Shown piece after piece: positions 1 through 6,724 of a stretch of 23,252 bases of DNA. A model generated the notes under the pieces. That model was not told where the DNA came from, searched no databases, and saw only the letters and a program-made list of their open reading frames with translations. Position 1 is the first letter of the stretch; each line of letters begins with the position of its first letter. A program made the translations under genes and the position numbers. Source of the stretch: a virus. Location of the stretch: IMG/VR virus record IMGVR_UViG_3300028840_000649, positions 1 to 23,252 of that record, one strand, 5' to 3'.

Positions 1-80
1 AGAATCCTCCGGGTGGTTCCCAGACGCCGGGTGCGAAGGGAACGTGGCCCAAGCCGCCGCCCAAGAAGAACCGCAAATGA
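1..80 (+). CDS. C-terminal end of an upstream phage protein (partial)
   Basis: An open frame runs in from the left edge and stops at TGA 78-80. The visible residues are Pro-, Gly- and Lys-rich and end in PKPPPKKNRK. The stop overlaps the next ATG as ATGA at 77-80, the same translational coupling used repeatedly downstream, which supports this frame as real. Only about 25 residues are visible, so no function can be assigned. The basic, proline-rich tail looks disordered. Confidence 0.55.
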   Translation, partial: NPPGGSQTPGAKGTWPKPPPKKNRK

Positions 81-361
81 GCAATTTCAAGAATATCTTC
101 GGCAACGAGGGCTGGATTCAGTCAGCGATTGATCGCTCTCGTGGCAAGACCCGGCCTGGCGAGAGGCGCAGGCGGGCTGCTTCTCGGGATGCTTCTCGTC
201 GCCGGCAGACGTTGTTGAATGACCCGCTTTTCAAAAAATACGGGAATCCGTCTGATCTCGATCCGAACAAAGGCAATGCTTCCGGCAAGGGCATCAGTGG
301 ACTGCTGGCCGCTGCCTTGAAGAAGAAACAGCAGGAGCAGCCCAAGCAGGGCATGATCTGA
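77..361 (+). CDS. Small basic phage protein, unknown function
   Basis: The product has 94 residues and starts MSNFKNIFGNEGW. The ATG at 77 was chosen because it forms an ATGA overlap with the preceding frame; a GTG at 44 would extend it but lacks that support. The protein is strongly basic: an Arg-rich block at about residues 20-42 (GERRRRAASRDASRRRQ), a GNPSDLDPNKGN linker, then a short hydrophobic GLLAAAL followed by a Lys/Gln-rich end. There is no membrane span or recognisable domain. The Arg-rich patch would suit nucleic-acid binding, but that is inference. Its place a few genes before the terminase is typical of poorly conserved late-operon proteins. Confidence 0.6.
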   Translation: MSNFKNIFGNEGWIQSAIDRSRGKTRPGERRRRAASRDASRRRQTLLNDPLFKKYGNPSDLDPNKGNASGKGISGLLAAALKKKQQEQPKQGMI

Positions 362-388
362 TGGCTAGGGTTCTCCGGGTTGGGGTGT

Positions 389-727
389 ATGCGACCGCGT
401 GGCGCTGCATCCAGATTCACTGTGATATTGCTTGGATGCGCCGTGTCGGGGTTGGCGGCATGGTGGTGGGGCGCCGCGTTTTCTTTGCCAAACCGGCTGA
501 CCAGATCAATCCACAGCTATTGCGGGCTGGAGCACGTTTACCAGCAGATCCGTGAAGGCGTTGTGATTTTTTACCTGAAGTATTTCTGGTATTCGTTGCG
601 CTACGGCTACAAGGACAACCCGTTCGAGGTTGAGGCGCACGAACGCCAGCATGATCCACTCACGCAGACCGAGGAACAACTGCTATGGAAATTAAGAGAA
701 GGCTCAATAAAATCGCGAGTCGCCTGA
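389..727 (+). CDS. Single-pass membrane protein with degenerate metallopeptidase-like segment
   Basis: The product has 112 residues from ATG 389; a TTG at 380 is the only upstream alternative in frame. A hydrophobic segment at residues 10-32 reads as a membrane anchor or uncleaved signal. The rest contains EHVYQQIREG (48-57), an aromatic stretch, then GYKDNPFEVEAHERQHD (73-89). From memory, small phage and bacterial proteins with HExxHxxQQ followed by a distal NPxExEA block have this layout and are treated as minimal zinc peptidases. Here H49 fits the second His of that motif, but the first His and Glu are replaced by Cys45 and Gly46, so catalysis is doubtful. The gene overlaps the next by 43 bases. 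Function is unassigned and the family link is tentative. Confidence 0.6.
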   Translation: MRPRGAASRFTVILLGCAVSGLAAWWWGAAFSLPNRLTRSIHSYCGLEHVYQQIREGVVIFYLKYFWYSLRYGYKDNPFEVEAHERQHDPLTQTEEQLLWKLREGSIKSRVA

Positions 728-1269
728 CGCCTCAGATCGAGGTAATGAACATCGCAACCGAGATGCAGCGTATGTGCCAGCGCTTCGAGGAGCTGCTGGA
801 CTACGGTGAGGAAAAGGTCGAGAAGGCCGCGAGGAAGGGCGAGACAATGGCGGCGCGTGTCGATCGCCAGCGCAAGGAAGAACAGGCCGAGATTCTGCGC
901 CAGCAGAAGGCCGAGTCCGACGAGAACCGCAAGGATCAGGAAGAAGCGGCGGCAGAGCGTCAGAAGCTCATGGACAAGTCGAAGAAGAACCCCATGCCGG
1001 AGCAGCGCCGCGTCGAGGTCGAGATTGATCGCACGATCCCGCCGGGAACCAAGATGGGCGACCAGTTCGGTGACGGTGACGGTATCCCTGAAGACGATGG
1101 GCTGGATCGCTTCTATTCCGAGGATGCCAAGACCGGCGAGATTTTCGATCCGCGAGCCGATGCGCCGCAGTCCGTTCAGGACGGAACCTGCGATGATGAG
1201 CCGGTGAAGAAGAAAACCAAGAAGAAAACCAAGAAGAAGGCCAAGCGCAAGGCCAAGAAGAAAACCTGA
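685..1269 (+). CDS. Charged coiled-coil protein with poly-Lys tail, unknown function
   Basis: The product has 194 residues from ATG 685, with GAGG about ten bases upstream. Residues 25-105 are dense in Glu, Lys, Arg and Gln, have no prolines and look like a long helix or coiled coil. Residues 106-170 are acidic and Gly/Asp-rich. The last 20 residues are repeats of KKKT and KKKA, coded by a near-tandem 12-base repeat. The Lys tail resembles histone H1-like tails and may contact DNA, which is inference. It stops in a TGATG overlap with the next frame. Together with the 95-residue protein at 1414 it is a positional candidate for a small terminase subunit, but no helix-turn-helix is evident. Confidence 0.75.
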   Translation: MEIKRRLNKIASRLTPQIEVMNIATEMQRMCQRFEELLDYGEEKVEKAARKGETMAARVDRQRKEEQAEILRQQKAESDENRKDQEEAAAERQKLMDKSKKNPMPEQRRVEVEIDRTIPPGTKMGDQFGDGDGIPEDDGLDRFYSEDAKTGEIFDPRADAPQSVQDGTCDDEPVKKKTKKKTKKKAKRKAKKKT

Positions 1270-1451
1270 TGCAGCAGCATTATCCTGTTGATCGCTGCAC
1301 GACGATGAACTTCGGGCGCGGCTTTCTGTGCAATTGTGGCCGTACCGTTGTCGGCACAAACAGACTTCAGGAACATTTCGGGAAATCACTGGAAGAACTG
1401 GAGGCCGATCTCAATGCCCGGAGAGAATCTGCACAAACTGTCGAAGTCTGA
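1269..1451 (+). CDS. Possible mini zinc-finger protein
   Basis: The product has 60 residues from ATG 1269, which overlaps the previous stop by one base (TGATG). A second ATG at 1305 would give 48 residues. The centre reads FLCNCGRTVVGTNRLQEHFGKS: two cysteines as CxC, then a Leu and a His at finger-like spacing, with another Cys further upstream (C10). This could form a small zinc site but is incomplete by classical rules. The C-terminus is an acidic helix. The last 38 bases overlap the next gene, whose ribosome site lies inside this frame. The tight coupling supports it; the short length keeps confidence moderate. Confidence 0.5.
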   Translation: MQQHYPVDRCTTMNFGRGFLCNCGRTVVGTNRLQEHFGKSLEELEADLNARRESAQTVEV

Positions 1452-1701
1452 GCTGGATCAGCTTCGCGGCATCGTTCGCAAGGTGTACGGCAAGGAAGAA
1501 GGGCTCACTGACGCGATGGTGAAGGAGTTCCTGACGGATCGGGAGTGCGACAAGCTGATCGATTCCTTGCTGCCGTCCACGGTGGAGAAGCTGAAGGAAA
1601 TGGGCGAGTCGCGTGGCTTCCTGTCCGAGAAGAAGTTCTTCCTGCCGACCCGGATCGTTGGCATAAACGGCAAGCCTCTGCACAAAGAGGACGATGCCTG
1701 A
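1414..1701 (+). CDS. Small helical protein immediately upstream of TerL
   Basis: The product has 95 residues from ATG 1414. GGAGG at 1400-1404, nine bases before the ATG, decides this start over a longer frame opening at 1336, whose extra N-terminal part has no ribosome site. The protein is mostly charged helix (SELDQLRGIVRKVYG at about 9-23, then LTDAMVKEFL and VEKLKEMGE) and ends FLPTRIVGINGKPLHKEDDA. It overlaps the terminase start by eight bases. Size, helical nature and position make it one candidate for the small terminase subunit, but no DNA-binding motif is recognisable, so this is positional inference only. Confidence 0.75.
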   Translation: MPGENLHKLSKSELDQLRGIVRKVYGKEEGLTDAMVKEFLTDRECDKLIDSLLPSTVEKLKEMGESRGFLSEKKFFLPTRIVGINGKPLHKEDDA

Positions 1702-3229
1702 TTTTCATTACAAACCAGACGGCGCGACCCTTCGTGAGTTTATGAAGGATGATTCGTTCTGGCGCGGCATCCGTGGCCCGGTGGGTTCTGGTAAATCGGT
1801 CGCCTCCTGTGTCGAAGTGTTCCGGCGAGCTTTGCAACAGCAGCCGAATGAGAAGGGCATACGACGCAGCAGGTGGGCCGTCATTCGTAACACCGGGCCA
1901 CAGCTCAAGACCACCACCATCAAGACTTGGCTGGATTGGTTTCCCGAAGACGAGTTTGGCCCTTTCCGTTGGGGCGTGCCGTTCACCCATCACATCATGG
2001 TGGGCGACATCGACCTCGAGGTTATCTTCCTTGCGCTGGATTCCGAGGAAGATATTCGCAAATTGCTGTCCTTAGAACTCACTGGAATATGGGCAAACGA
2101 AGCAAGAGAAATGCCGAAGTCTATTATCGACGCCTGTACCATGCGTGTCGGTCGGTTTCCTTCCATGCGCGAAGGTGGGCCAAGCTGGTACGGGATGATC
2201 TGCGACACCAACGCTCCTGAAGACGATCACTGGTGGCCGATCATGGCCGGTGATGCGCCGCTGCCAGAGGATTTCACCGAACAGCAGGCATTGATGCTCA
2301 GGAAGCCCGAAGGCTGGAAATTCTTCAACCAGCCCGCGGCGATGGTGGAAATCAAGAACGAGGATGGTGATGTCACTGGCTACGAGATCAGCGACCTTGC
2401 CGAAAACCGCAAGAACCTGACGCCGGATTACTACAAGAAGATCATCACCGGCAAGACGAAGGACTGGATCGACGTCTACGTGATGAACCGCCTCGGGACG
2501 GTCAGCGAAGGCAAGATCATCTACCCGAACTTCAACGATCAGGTACACAAATCCAAGGACATCATTCCGGTTGCGCCAGGTCGGCCCATTTATGTCGGCC
2601 TCGATTTCGGATTCAGCCCCGCCGCTGTGTTCGCGCAGCGTTTCTACGGTGGTCGCTGGAACATTCTGGCCGAGCTGGTGCCTGAAGACATCTCGACCCC
2701 GGCCTTTGCGCGGGAAGTCAAGGCCAAGATCAAGGAACTGATGGTCGATGACCGGCAGGAAGTCCGTATCTTTGGCGATCCGGCTGGCGATCAGCGCACA
2801 CCGGGGCGCGAGGACACCAAGACCGCGTTCCAGATCATGCGCGCCGGGGGCATTCGGGCCAAGCCAGCGCACAGCAACGATCCGGCCATACGCATCGAGG
2901 CCGTGAAGCAGGTCATTGACCGTATGGTGGACGGTAAGCCAGCTCTGCTGGTCAGCCCTGAGTGTCGGAACCTTCTGAAAGGCTTTATCGCCGGGTACTG
3001 CCGCCGCCGCATCAATGCGCGTGGACCGGCGCGGTACGAGGATCGACCCGCCAAGAACAAGTATTCTCACCCTCACGATGCCCTGCAATACCTGATGTTG
3101 GGTGCTGGTGAGGGCCGGGATTTGACCAAAAGCGCATCGCCAAGCGCGCCAAAAGCCAAGGCTAAGACCAAATGGAACGTGTTCGGGAAGAAAAAACGCG
3201 CGAGGACTACGCGACGCTCGACTATCTAG
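1694..3229 (+). CDS. terL: Terminase large subunit (packaging ATPase/nuclease)
   Basis: The product has 511 residues, normal for the family. It is the motor that translocates phage DNA into the prohead through the portal and cuts the concatemer. Walker A is GPVGSGKS at residues 28-35. The Walker B-like strand is GIWANEARE at 131-139, with E136 the probable catalytic acid. The RNase H-like nuclease half follows: GLDFGFSP at 302-309 (D304), IFGDPAGDQR at 359-368 (D362) and SHPHDALQYL at 458-467 (D462), which supply the expected three acidic metal ligands. The tail from about 478 is Ser/Ala/Lys/Arg-rich and probably disordered. The start overlaps the previous gene by eight bases. The portal gene is three genes downstream, as expected for a head-assembly operon. 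Confidence 0.96.
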   Translation: MPDFHYKPDGATLREFMKDDSFWRGIRGPVGSGKSVASCVEVFRRALQQQPNEKGIRRSRWAVIRNTGPQLKTTTIKTWLDWFPEDEFGPFRWGVPFTHHIMVGDIDLEVIFLALDSEEDIRKLLSLELTGIWANEAREMPKSIIDACTMRVGRFPSMREGGPSWYGMICDTNAPEDDHWWPIMAGDAPLPEDFTEQQALMLRKPEGWKFFNQPAAMVEIKNEDGDVTGYEISDLAENRKNLTPDYYKKIITGKTKDWIDVYVMNRLGTVSEGKIIYPNFNDQVHKSKDIIPVAPGRPIYVGLDFGFSPAAVFAQRFYGGRWNILAELVPEDISTPAFAREVKAKIKELMVDDRQEVRIFGDPAGDQRTPGREDTKTAFQIMRAGGIRAKPAHSNDPAIRIEAVKQVIDRMVDGKPALLVSPECRNLLKGFIAGYCRRRINARGPARYEDRPAKNKYSHPHDALQYLMLGAGEGRDLTKSASPSAPKAKAKTKWNVFGKKKRARTTRRSTI

Positions 3230-3735
3230 TGTGCTTCGTTGACCGTGACGATCGCAACTGGTGGGATTATGTGTTCCGTACCCGCGAAGGCTTCCGGCAT
3301 TGCTTCGCGCTTCAGTGGTGTGAGTGGTCGAAACGCTGGCTGATGGTGGATTGGCGCCAGTCCCGCACTGATTTCACGGTGTTCTTCGACTTCGAGATCG
3401 AATTGATCCTGCGGCGAATGCACGAAACAAAAGGGACGGTGGTGAAGTTCACCGGCCCGAAGCGGCCTGACGATGCGGGTGGCCTCATCACCTATTGCAG
3501 CAACATCCTCAGTCGATTCCTCGGCCTCGGCAACCCGGTAATACTGACACCATACGGTTTATATCGTAGACTCGTCGCATCTGGTGGTGAGGTCGTCTTT
3601 TCATGGAGGGACGTAGCCCATGAGCAGCAAGCCCAAACAGTCGGCCCAATCGAAGGAACTGGAACGCATTCAGATCGAACGCGAGAAGCAGCTCCGGGTC
3701 GAGAATGCGCGCCAAACCACCAAGGCGTTCAGTGA
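3172..3735 (+). CDS. Candidate permuted papain-like (NlpC/LRAT-type) phage protein
   Basis: The product has 187 residues from ATG 3172, which overlaps terL by 58 bases. A GTG at 3229 forms a one-base TAGTG overlap with the terL stop and is a credible alternative start (168 residues). Key blocks are GFRHCFALQW (40-49), WLMVDWRQSRTDF (56-68) and ITYCSNILSRFLGL (106-119), then LTPYGLYRRL (125-134). His43 before Cys109 is the order found in circularly permuted papain-fold enzymes, and phage proteins with this layout commonly sit beside the terminase. Enzyme activity is not established. The last 39 or so residues, after about 148, overlap the next gene in another frame and look like an unconserved extension. 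Confidence 0.72.
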   Translation: MERVREEKTREDYATLDYLVCFVDRDDRNWWDYVFRTREGFRHCFALQWCEWSKRWLMVDWRQSRTDFTVFFDFEIELILRRMHETKGTVVKFTGPKRPDDAGGLITYCSNILSRFLGLGNPVILTPYGLYRRLVASGGEVVFSWRDVAHEQQAQTVGPIEGTGTHSDRTREAAPGRECAPNHQGVQ

Positions 3736-4009
3736 CAACATCGCCTTTCGCAAGAAACTCCGAGGTATTTTTTCCCTGCTATCGGCTGGCTTTGCCGGTT
3801 TTCCGCGTGGCCTTGGCGCTGGCGGCGGCAGGCAATTTGGTGGTCGTAGCACATCTGGCGGTGGCGGTAGCGGTTATGCAGGTGGCCTGGGTAGTGGCAG
3901 CACACGGCCCGGAAGCTACGGCGGCAGCGGCAGCGGTGGCGGTGGCGGTGGCGGTGGTAGCCCTGCTCCACGTAGGCCGTCAGTACCGAAGGGTGGGGTT
4001 TACCGATGA
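3620..4009 (+). CDS. Small phage protein with basic helix and Gly-rich tail
   Basis: The product has 129 residues from ATG 3620, with GGAGGG at 3604-3609 about ten bases upstream. Residues 5-50 form a charged helix (SKELERIQIEREKQLRVENA) leading to RKKLRGIFSLLSAGFAGFPRGLG. From about 70 the chain is almost all Gly, Ser, Ala and Arg, including eight Gly in a row coded by alternating GGT/GGC at 3935-3958. The helix plus RGxxSLLSAG-type segment recurs, from memory, in small proteins between terminase and portal of similar podoviruses, with no known function. It begins inside the preceding gene (116-base overlap) and ends in an ATGA overlap with the portal gene, implying coupled translation. Confidence 0.8.
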   Translation: MSSKPKQSAQSKELERIQIEREKQLRVENARQTTKAFSDNIAFRKKLRGIFSLLSAGFAGFPRGLGAGGGRQFGGRSTSGGGGSGYAGGLGSGSTRPGSYGGSGSGGGGGGGGSPAPRRPSVPKGGVYR

Positions 4010-5562
4010 AGCTCTCTGGCCCTGAACTGCTGAAGCGTTTCTCCAAGGCCAAGTCAGCGCGATCAAACTGGGAAGATTTGTGGCAGGACATCTACGATCT
4101 GGTGCTTCCTGCGCGTGAAGGTTTTTACGAAACGACCCCCGGCGAGGAAAGAACCGAGGAAATCTTTGACGAGACTGCGCTGGTTTCGCTCGCTGATTTC
4201 GTTTCCCGCATCCATCAAGGCGTCATTCCAGCGCACTTGATGTGGTTCAGGCTGGAGCCGGGTCCAGAAGTGCCGCCGCAGCAGCGGGCAGAACTGCAAG
4301 AGCAGCTTGATCTGGTTGGCAAGTTCATCTGGGAAGCCATCGTGAACTCCAACTTCGTCAATGAGGCTCAGGAAGTTCTGACCGATATTGCGATCGGCTG
4401 GTCAACGCTCATCATCGACGACGGTGTTGATGGCAAGCTGTTGAGCTTCAAGTGCGTCCCGCAATGCCAAACCTTCTGGGACACAGGCGGCCCCAACAAG
4501 GAGGTTGACGGCGTGTTCCGGGTGCGCCACAAGGTTCGCATCAAGGACATCAAGCTCATCTGGCCGGACGCCAAGATCAGCGATGCGCTTCAGGGCAAGG
4601 CCGATGGCGATCCCGAAGCAACGACCAATCTGGTCGAGGCCAGCTACCGCGATTGGAGCCGCAAGGAAACGCCGCGCTACTGCTATCAGGTGGTTGCCGG
4701 TGAAGACAAGTCGCTGGTGATCGATAACTACGAGGAAGGTCTGGGCTCGCGCCCGTATGTGACACCACGCTGGTCGGTTGCGGCCGGTGAGGTCTATGGC
4801 CGCGGCCCGTTGGTGTCGGCGCTGCCGGCGATCCGCACCACGAACCTCGTCACCGAAATGATTCTTGAGAACTCGCAGATGGCGATTTCTGGAATCTGGC
4901 AGGTGGACGACGATGGCACGATCAACGTGGATAACGTCGAGATTGTTCCCGGTGCTGTGTATGCGCGCCCCACTGACAGTCGCGGCCTCGAGCGCACTGA
5001 TAGCCCAAGCAATTTCAATGTGGCCGACATCGTACTGAGCAACCAGCAGGAGAACATTCGCAAGGCCCTGTTCGCTCAGAATCTTGGCCCATTGGATCAG
5101 ACGCCGCGTTCTGCTACGGAGATCCAAGCCCGAATGCAGGACTTGGCCGAACAGACCGCAGGGCCGTCAGGACGATTGAAAGTCGAATGGCTGGACAAAA
5201 TGATCCAGCGCATCGTGTGGCTGTTGACCCGCCGTGGCGTATTGGAAATGCCGCGTGTCGATGGCCGCCAGGTCCGTATCGTTGCCAAATCACCGCTTGC
5301 CCGCGCACAGAAGTTTGAAGAAATCGAGCGCATCCGTGGCTTTGCCGGTGACGTTGTGACGATGTTGGGGCCGCAGGCCAGCCAGCTTTACATCGATCAG
5401 GACGAGCTGGTTGACGAACTGCAAATGAAGTGGGAAGTGCCGCAAAAGATGGTACGCGATCAAGCCAACCGAGAGAGGATGATGCAGGGCATGGCTGAAG
5501 CGGCTCAGGAACAGGGAATTGTACCGGGCGGTCTGCCTGCTCAAGCTGAAATTGGGCAATGA
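4006..5562 (+). CDS. Portal / head-to-tail connector protein (Bbp21 type)
   Basis: The product has 518 residues, close to T7 gp8 (536). It should form the dodecameric ring at one prohead vertex through which TerL threads DNA and to which the tail adaptor binds. The N-terminus (GPELLKRFSKAKSARSNWEDLWQDIYDLVLP) and the following ETTPGEERTEEIFDETALVSLADFVSRIHQGVIPAHLMWFRLEPG are characteristic of the podoviral head-tail connecting family (Pfam Head-tail_con). The middle has RPYVTPRWSVAAGEVYGRGP, a segment conserved in these portals. The C-terminus is helical and Gln/Met-rich, suiting a crown or barrel. ATGA overlaps join it to both neighbours. Confidence 0.94.
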   Translation: MKLSGPELLKRFSKAKSARSNWEDLWQDIYDLVLPAREGFYETTPGEERTEEIFDETALVSLADFVSRIHQGVIPAHLMWFRLEPGPEVPPQQRAELQEQLDLVGKFIWEAIVNSNFVNEAQEVLTDIAIGWSTLIIDDGVDGKLLSFKCVPQCQTFWDTGGPNKEVDGVFRVRHKVRIKDIKLIWPDAKISDALQGKADGDPEATTNLVEASYRDWSRKETPRYCYQVVAGEDKSLVIDNYEEGLGSRPYVTPRWSVAAGEVYGRGPLVSALPAIRTTNLVTEMILENSQMAISGIWQVDDDGTINVDNVEIVPGAVYARPTDSRGLERTDSPSNFNVADIVLSNQQENIRKALFAQNLGPLDQTPRSATEIQARMQDLAEQTAGPSGRLKVEWLDKMIQRIVWLLTRRGVLEMPRVDGRQVRIVAKSPLARAQKFEEIERIRGFAGDVVTMLGPQASQLYIDQDELVDELQMKWEVPQKMVRDQANRERMMQGMAEAAQEQGIVPGGLPAQAEIGQ

Positions 5563-5870
5563 GTGAAGACGGAATCGGGAAATCCAAACGACCACCGAAG
5601 AAAACACCACGAGCAAAAGCAAAGCAGTATCTAGGGCCGGATGGCTTGCGCCGGCCACCGAAGGTTGAGCGCGAGCTCAATGAGTCCTTTGCCATTGTGT
5701 TTTCAAGCGCAGCAGGCAAGAAGACGCTCGACTACCTGAAGTCGATCACGACGAACCGGGTGCTGGAACCGGGTTTGCCGGAAAATACCTACTCGTATCA
5801 GGAAGGAGCCCGTTGGCTGATGGGCGTAATATCAACACGAATCAAAGACGGTGAGGAAAAGAAACCATGA
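5559..5870 (+). CDS. Bbp19-like phage protein
   Basis: The product has 103 residues. The N-terminal 35 residues are Lys/Pro/Arg-rich and likely disordered. The remainder (ESFAIVFSSAAGKKTLDYLKSI, then SYQEGARWLMGVISTRIKDG) fits the Bbp19-like domain of Bordetella phage BPP-1 and many podoviruses: Phe...Phe.s..Gk..LdyL, followed by an EGaR...I helix. The role of that domain is not firmly known; it is consistently found between portal and scaffold, so a head-assembly role is likely. ATGA overlaps link it to the portal upstream and the scaffold downstream. Confidence 0.85.
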   Translation: MSEDGIGKSKRPPKKTPRAKAKQYLGPDGLRRPPKVERELNESFAIVFSSAAGKKTLDYLKSITTNRVLEPGLPENTYSYQEGARWLMGVISTRIKDGEEKKP

Positions 5871-6712
5871 AATATTTACTGTGGCTCTTGTGGCTGGTTG
5901 TTCCACGTGAAACAGAAGGGGGCGAAGGTGACAGCGGTGGAGAGGGCGATGCTGGCGGTGATCCTGCTGGTGATGGTGATGGCGGTGGCGACGGTGACGG
6001 CGCAGCTGGTGAGCGCAAACCGCTTGGGGGGTCTGACCCGGAAGGCAAACCGGACTGGCTGGCTGACAAGTTTTGGAATCCTGACCTCAAAGCGCCGCGA
6101 ACCGAAGTCCTTGCCAAATCCTTCAACGAGCTCGAGGGCAAACTCCGCACCAAGACGGAAGAACTGAAGGAAGAAGTGCTTGCGGATTTGCGCGCACAGG
6201 CCCCGGAGAAATACGAAGTCAATCTGTCCGAGGATCTGAAGCTGCCGGAAAACGTCGAGTTCAATCTGACCGACGAAGACCCGCTGGTGGGCTGGTTCTC
6301 AGGTTTCGCCAAAGACATTGGACTCACTCAGGAGCAGTTCGACAAGGCGATCAACGAGTACGTTGGCATCGAGATCGGCAACATGCCGGACATGGAAGCG
6401 GAGATCGGCAAGCTGGGCGACCACGGCCAGGATCGACTGCTGCGCGTCCACAACTGGCTTGAAACAAGGCTTTCAGAGGATGAGCTGTCTTCGATGAGCT
6501 CGCTACTGAACTCAGCGGAGCAGATCGCCGCATTGGAGAAGCTGATGAAAGCGTCCGGCCCCAACGACTTTGACGGCGATTCTGGCGACGAGCCGTTGAC
6601 GCTGGAAGAACTGCGCGAGATGCAAAACGACACGCGTTACTGGCAGGACAAAGACCCGGCGTTCATCAAGAAAGTCGAGGCTGGCTACCAGAGGCTTTAC
6701 AAAAACCAGTAA
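5867..6712 (+). CDS. Scaffolding (capsid assembly) protein
   Basis: The product has 281 residues (T7 gp9 has 307). It should guide capsid polymerisation inside the prohead and then leave. The N-terminus is a hydrophobic leader (MKYLLWLLWLVVP), followed by a tract of about 30 Gly, Asp and Glu residues (17-47). The scaffold body starts at GKPDWLADKFWNPD (about 60-73) and has a long helix (KSFNELEGKLRTKTEELKEEVLADL, about 84-108). The C-terminal third is acidic and helical and ends RDPAF-like KDPAFIKKVEAGYQRLYKNQ, the usual basic capsid-contact end. ATG 5867 has GAGG ten bases upstream and an ATGA overlap, so the leader is probably translated. A parS-like site lies in its codons 11-16. Confidence 0.9.
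   Translation: MKYLLWLLWLVVPRETEGGEGDSGGEGDAGGDPAGDGDGGGDGDGAAGERKPLGGSDPEGKPDWLADKFWNPDLKAPRTEVLAKSFNELEGKLRTKTEELKEEVLADLRAQAPEKYEVNLSEDLKLPENVEFNLTDEDPLVGWFSGFAKDIGLTQEQFDKAINEYVGIEIGNMPDMEAEIGKLGDHGQDRLLRVHNWLETRLSEDELSSMSSLLNSAEQIAALEKLMKASGPNDFDGDSGDEPLTLEELREMQNDTRYWQDKDPAFIKKVEAGYQRLYKNQ
5899..5914. other. parS-like ParB-binding site
   Basis: The 16 bases TGTTCCACGTGAAACA match the bacterial parS consensus TGTTNCACGTGAAACA at every defined position and are the variant described inside Bacillus subtilis spo0J. parS is the centromere-like site where ParB loads as a clamp. It lies inside the scaffold gene, coding residues within VVPRET; in another frame it reads FHVKQ, the peptide such sites typically encode. 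About 15 fixed positions make a chance hit in 23 kb very unlikely. Binding by host or phage ParB is inferred, not shown. Confidence 0.7.
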
Positions 6713-6724
6713 ATCGACATATAG

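Noticed and set aside
44-76. GTG start at 44 for the first small gene
   Set aside because: ATG 77 forms an ATGA overlap with an upstream frame that stops at 80, the coupling used throughout the window.
361-555. 64-residue + frame starting in a TGATG overlap
   Set aside because: It competes with the longer frame at 389-727, whose product has a membrane segment and a coherent NPFEVEA block; this one has no ribosome site or recognisable feature.
2072-3088. 338-residue reverse-strand frame, and similar long reverse frames at 607-1389, 4402-5127, 6512-7168 and 11552-12244
   Set aside because: All lie opposite well-identified genes, have no recognisable motifs, and are typical antisense shadows in high-G+C coding DNA.
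3188-3199. Programmed frameshift from terL into the next frame at AAG AAA AAA C
   Set aside because: The A6 run is not in slippery X-XXY-YYZ register for the terL frame, and the downstream frame has its own start codons.
3543-3565. Promoter-like CTGACA ... TATATC
   Set aside because: The spacing is about 10 bases, far below the 16-18 needed, and it lies in coding sequence.
5898-6167. 89-residue + frame beginning TTG and reading FHVKQ
   Set aside because: It lies wholly inside the scaffold gene; the FHVKQ start is explained by the parS-like site and no ribosome site precedes it.
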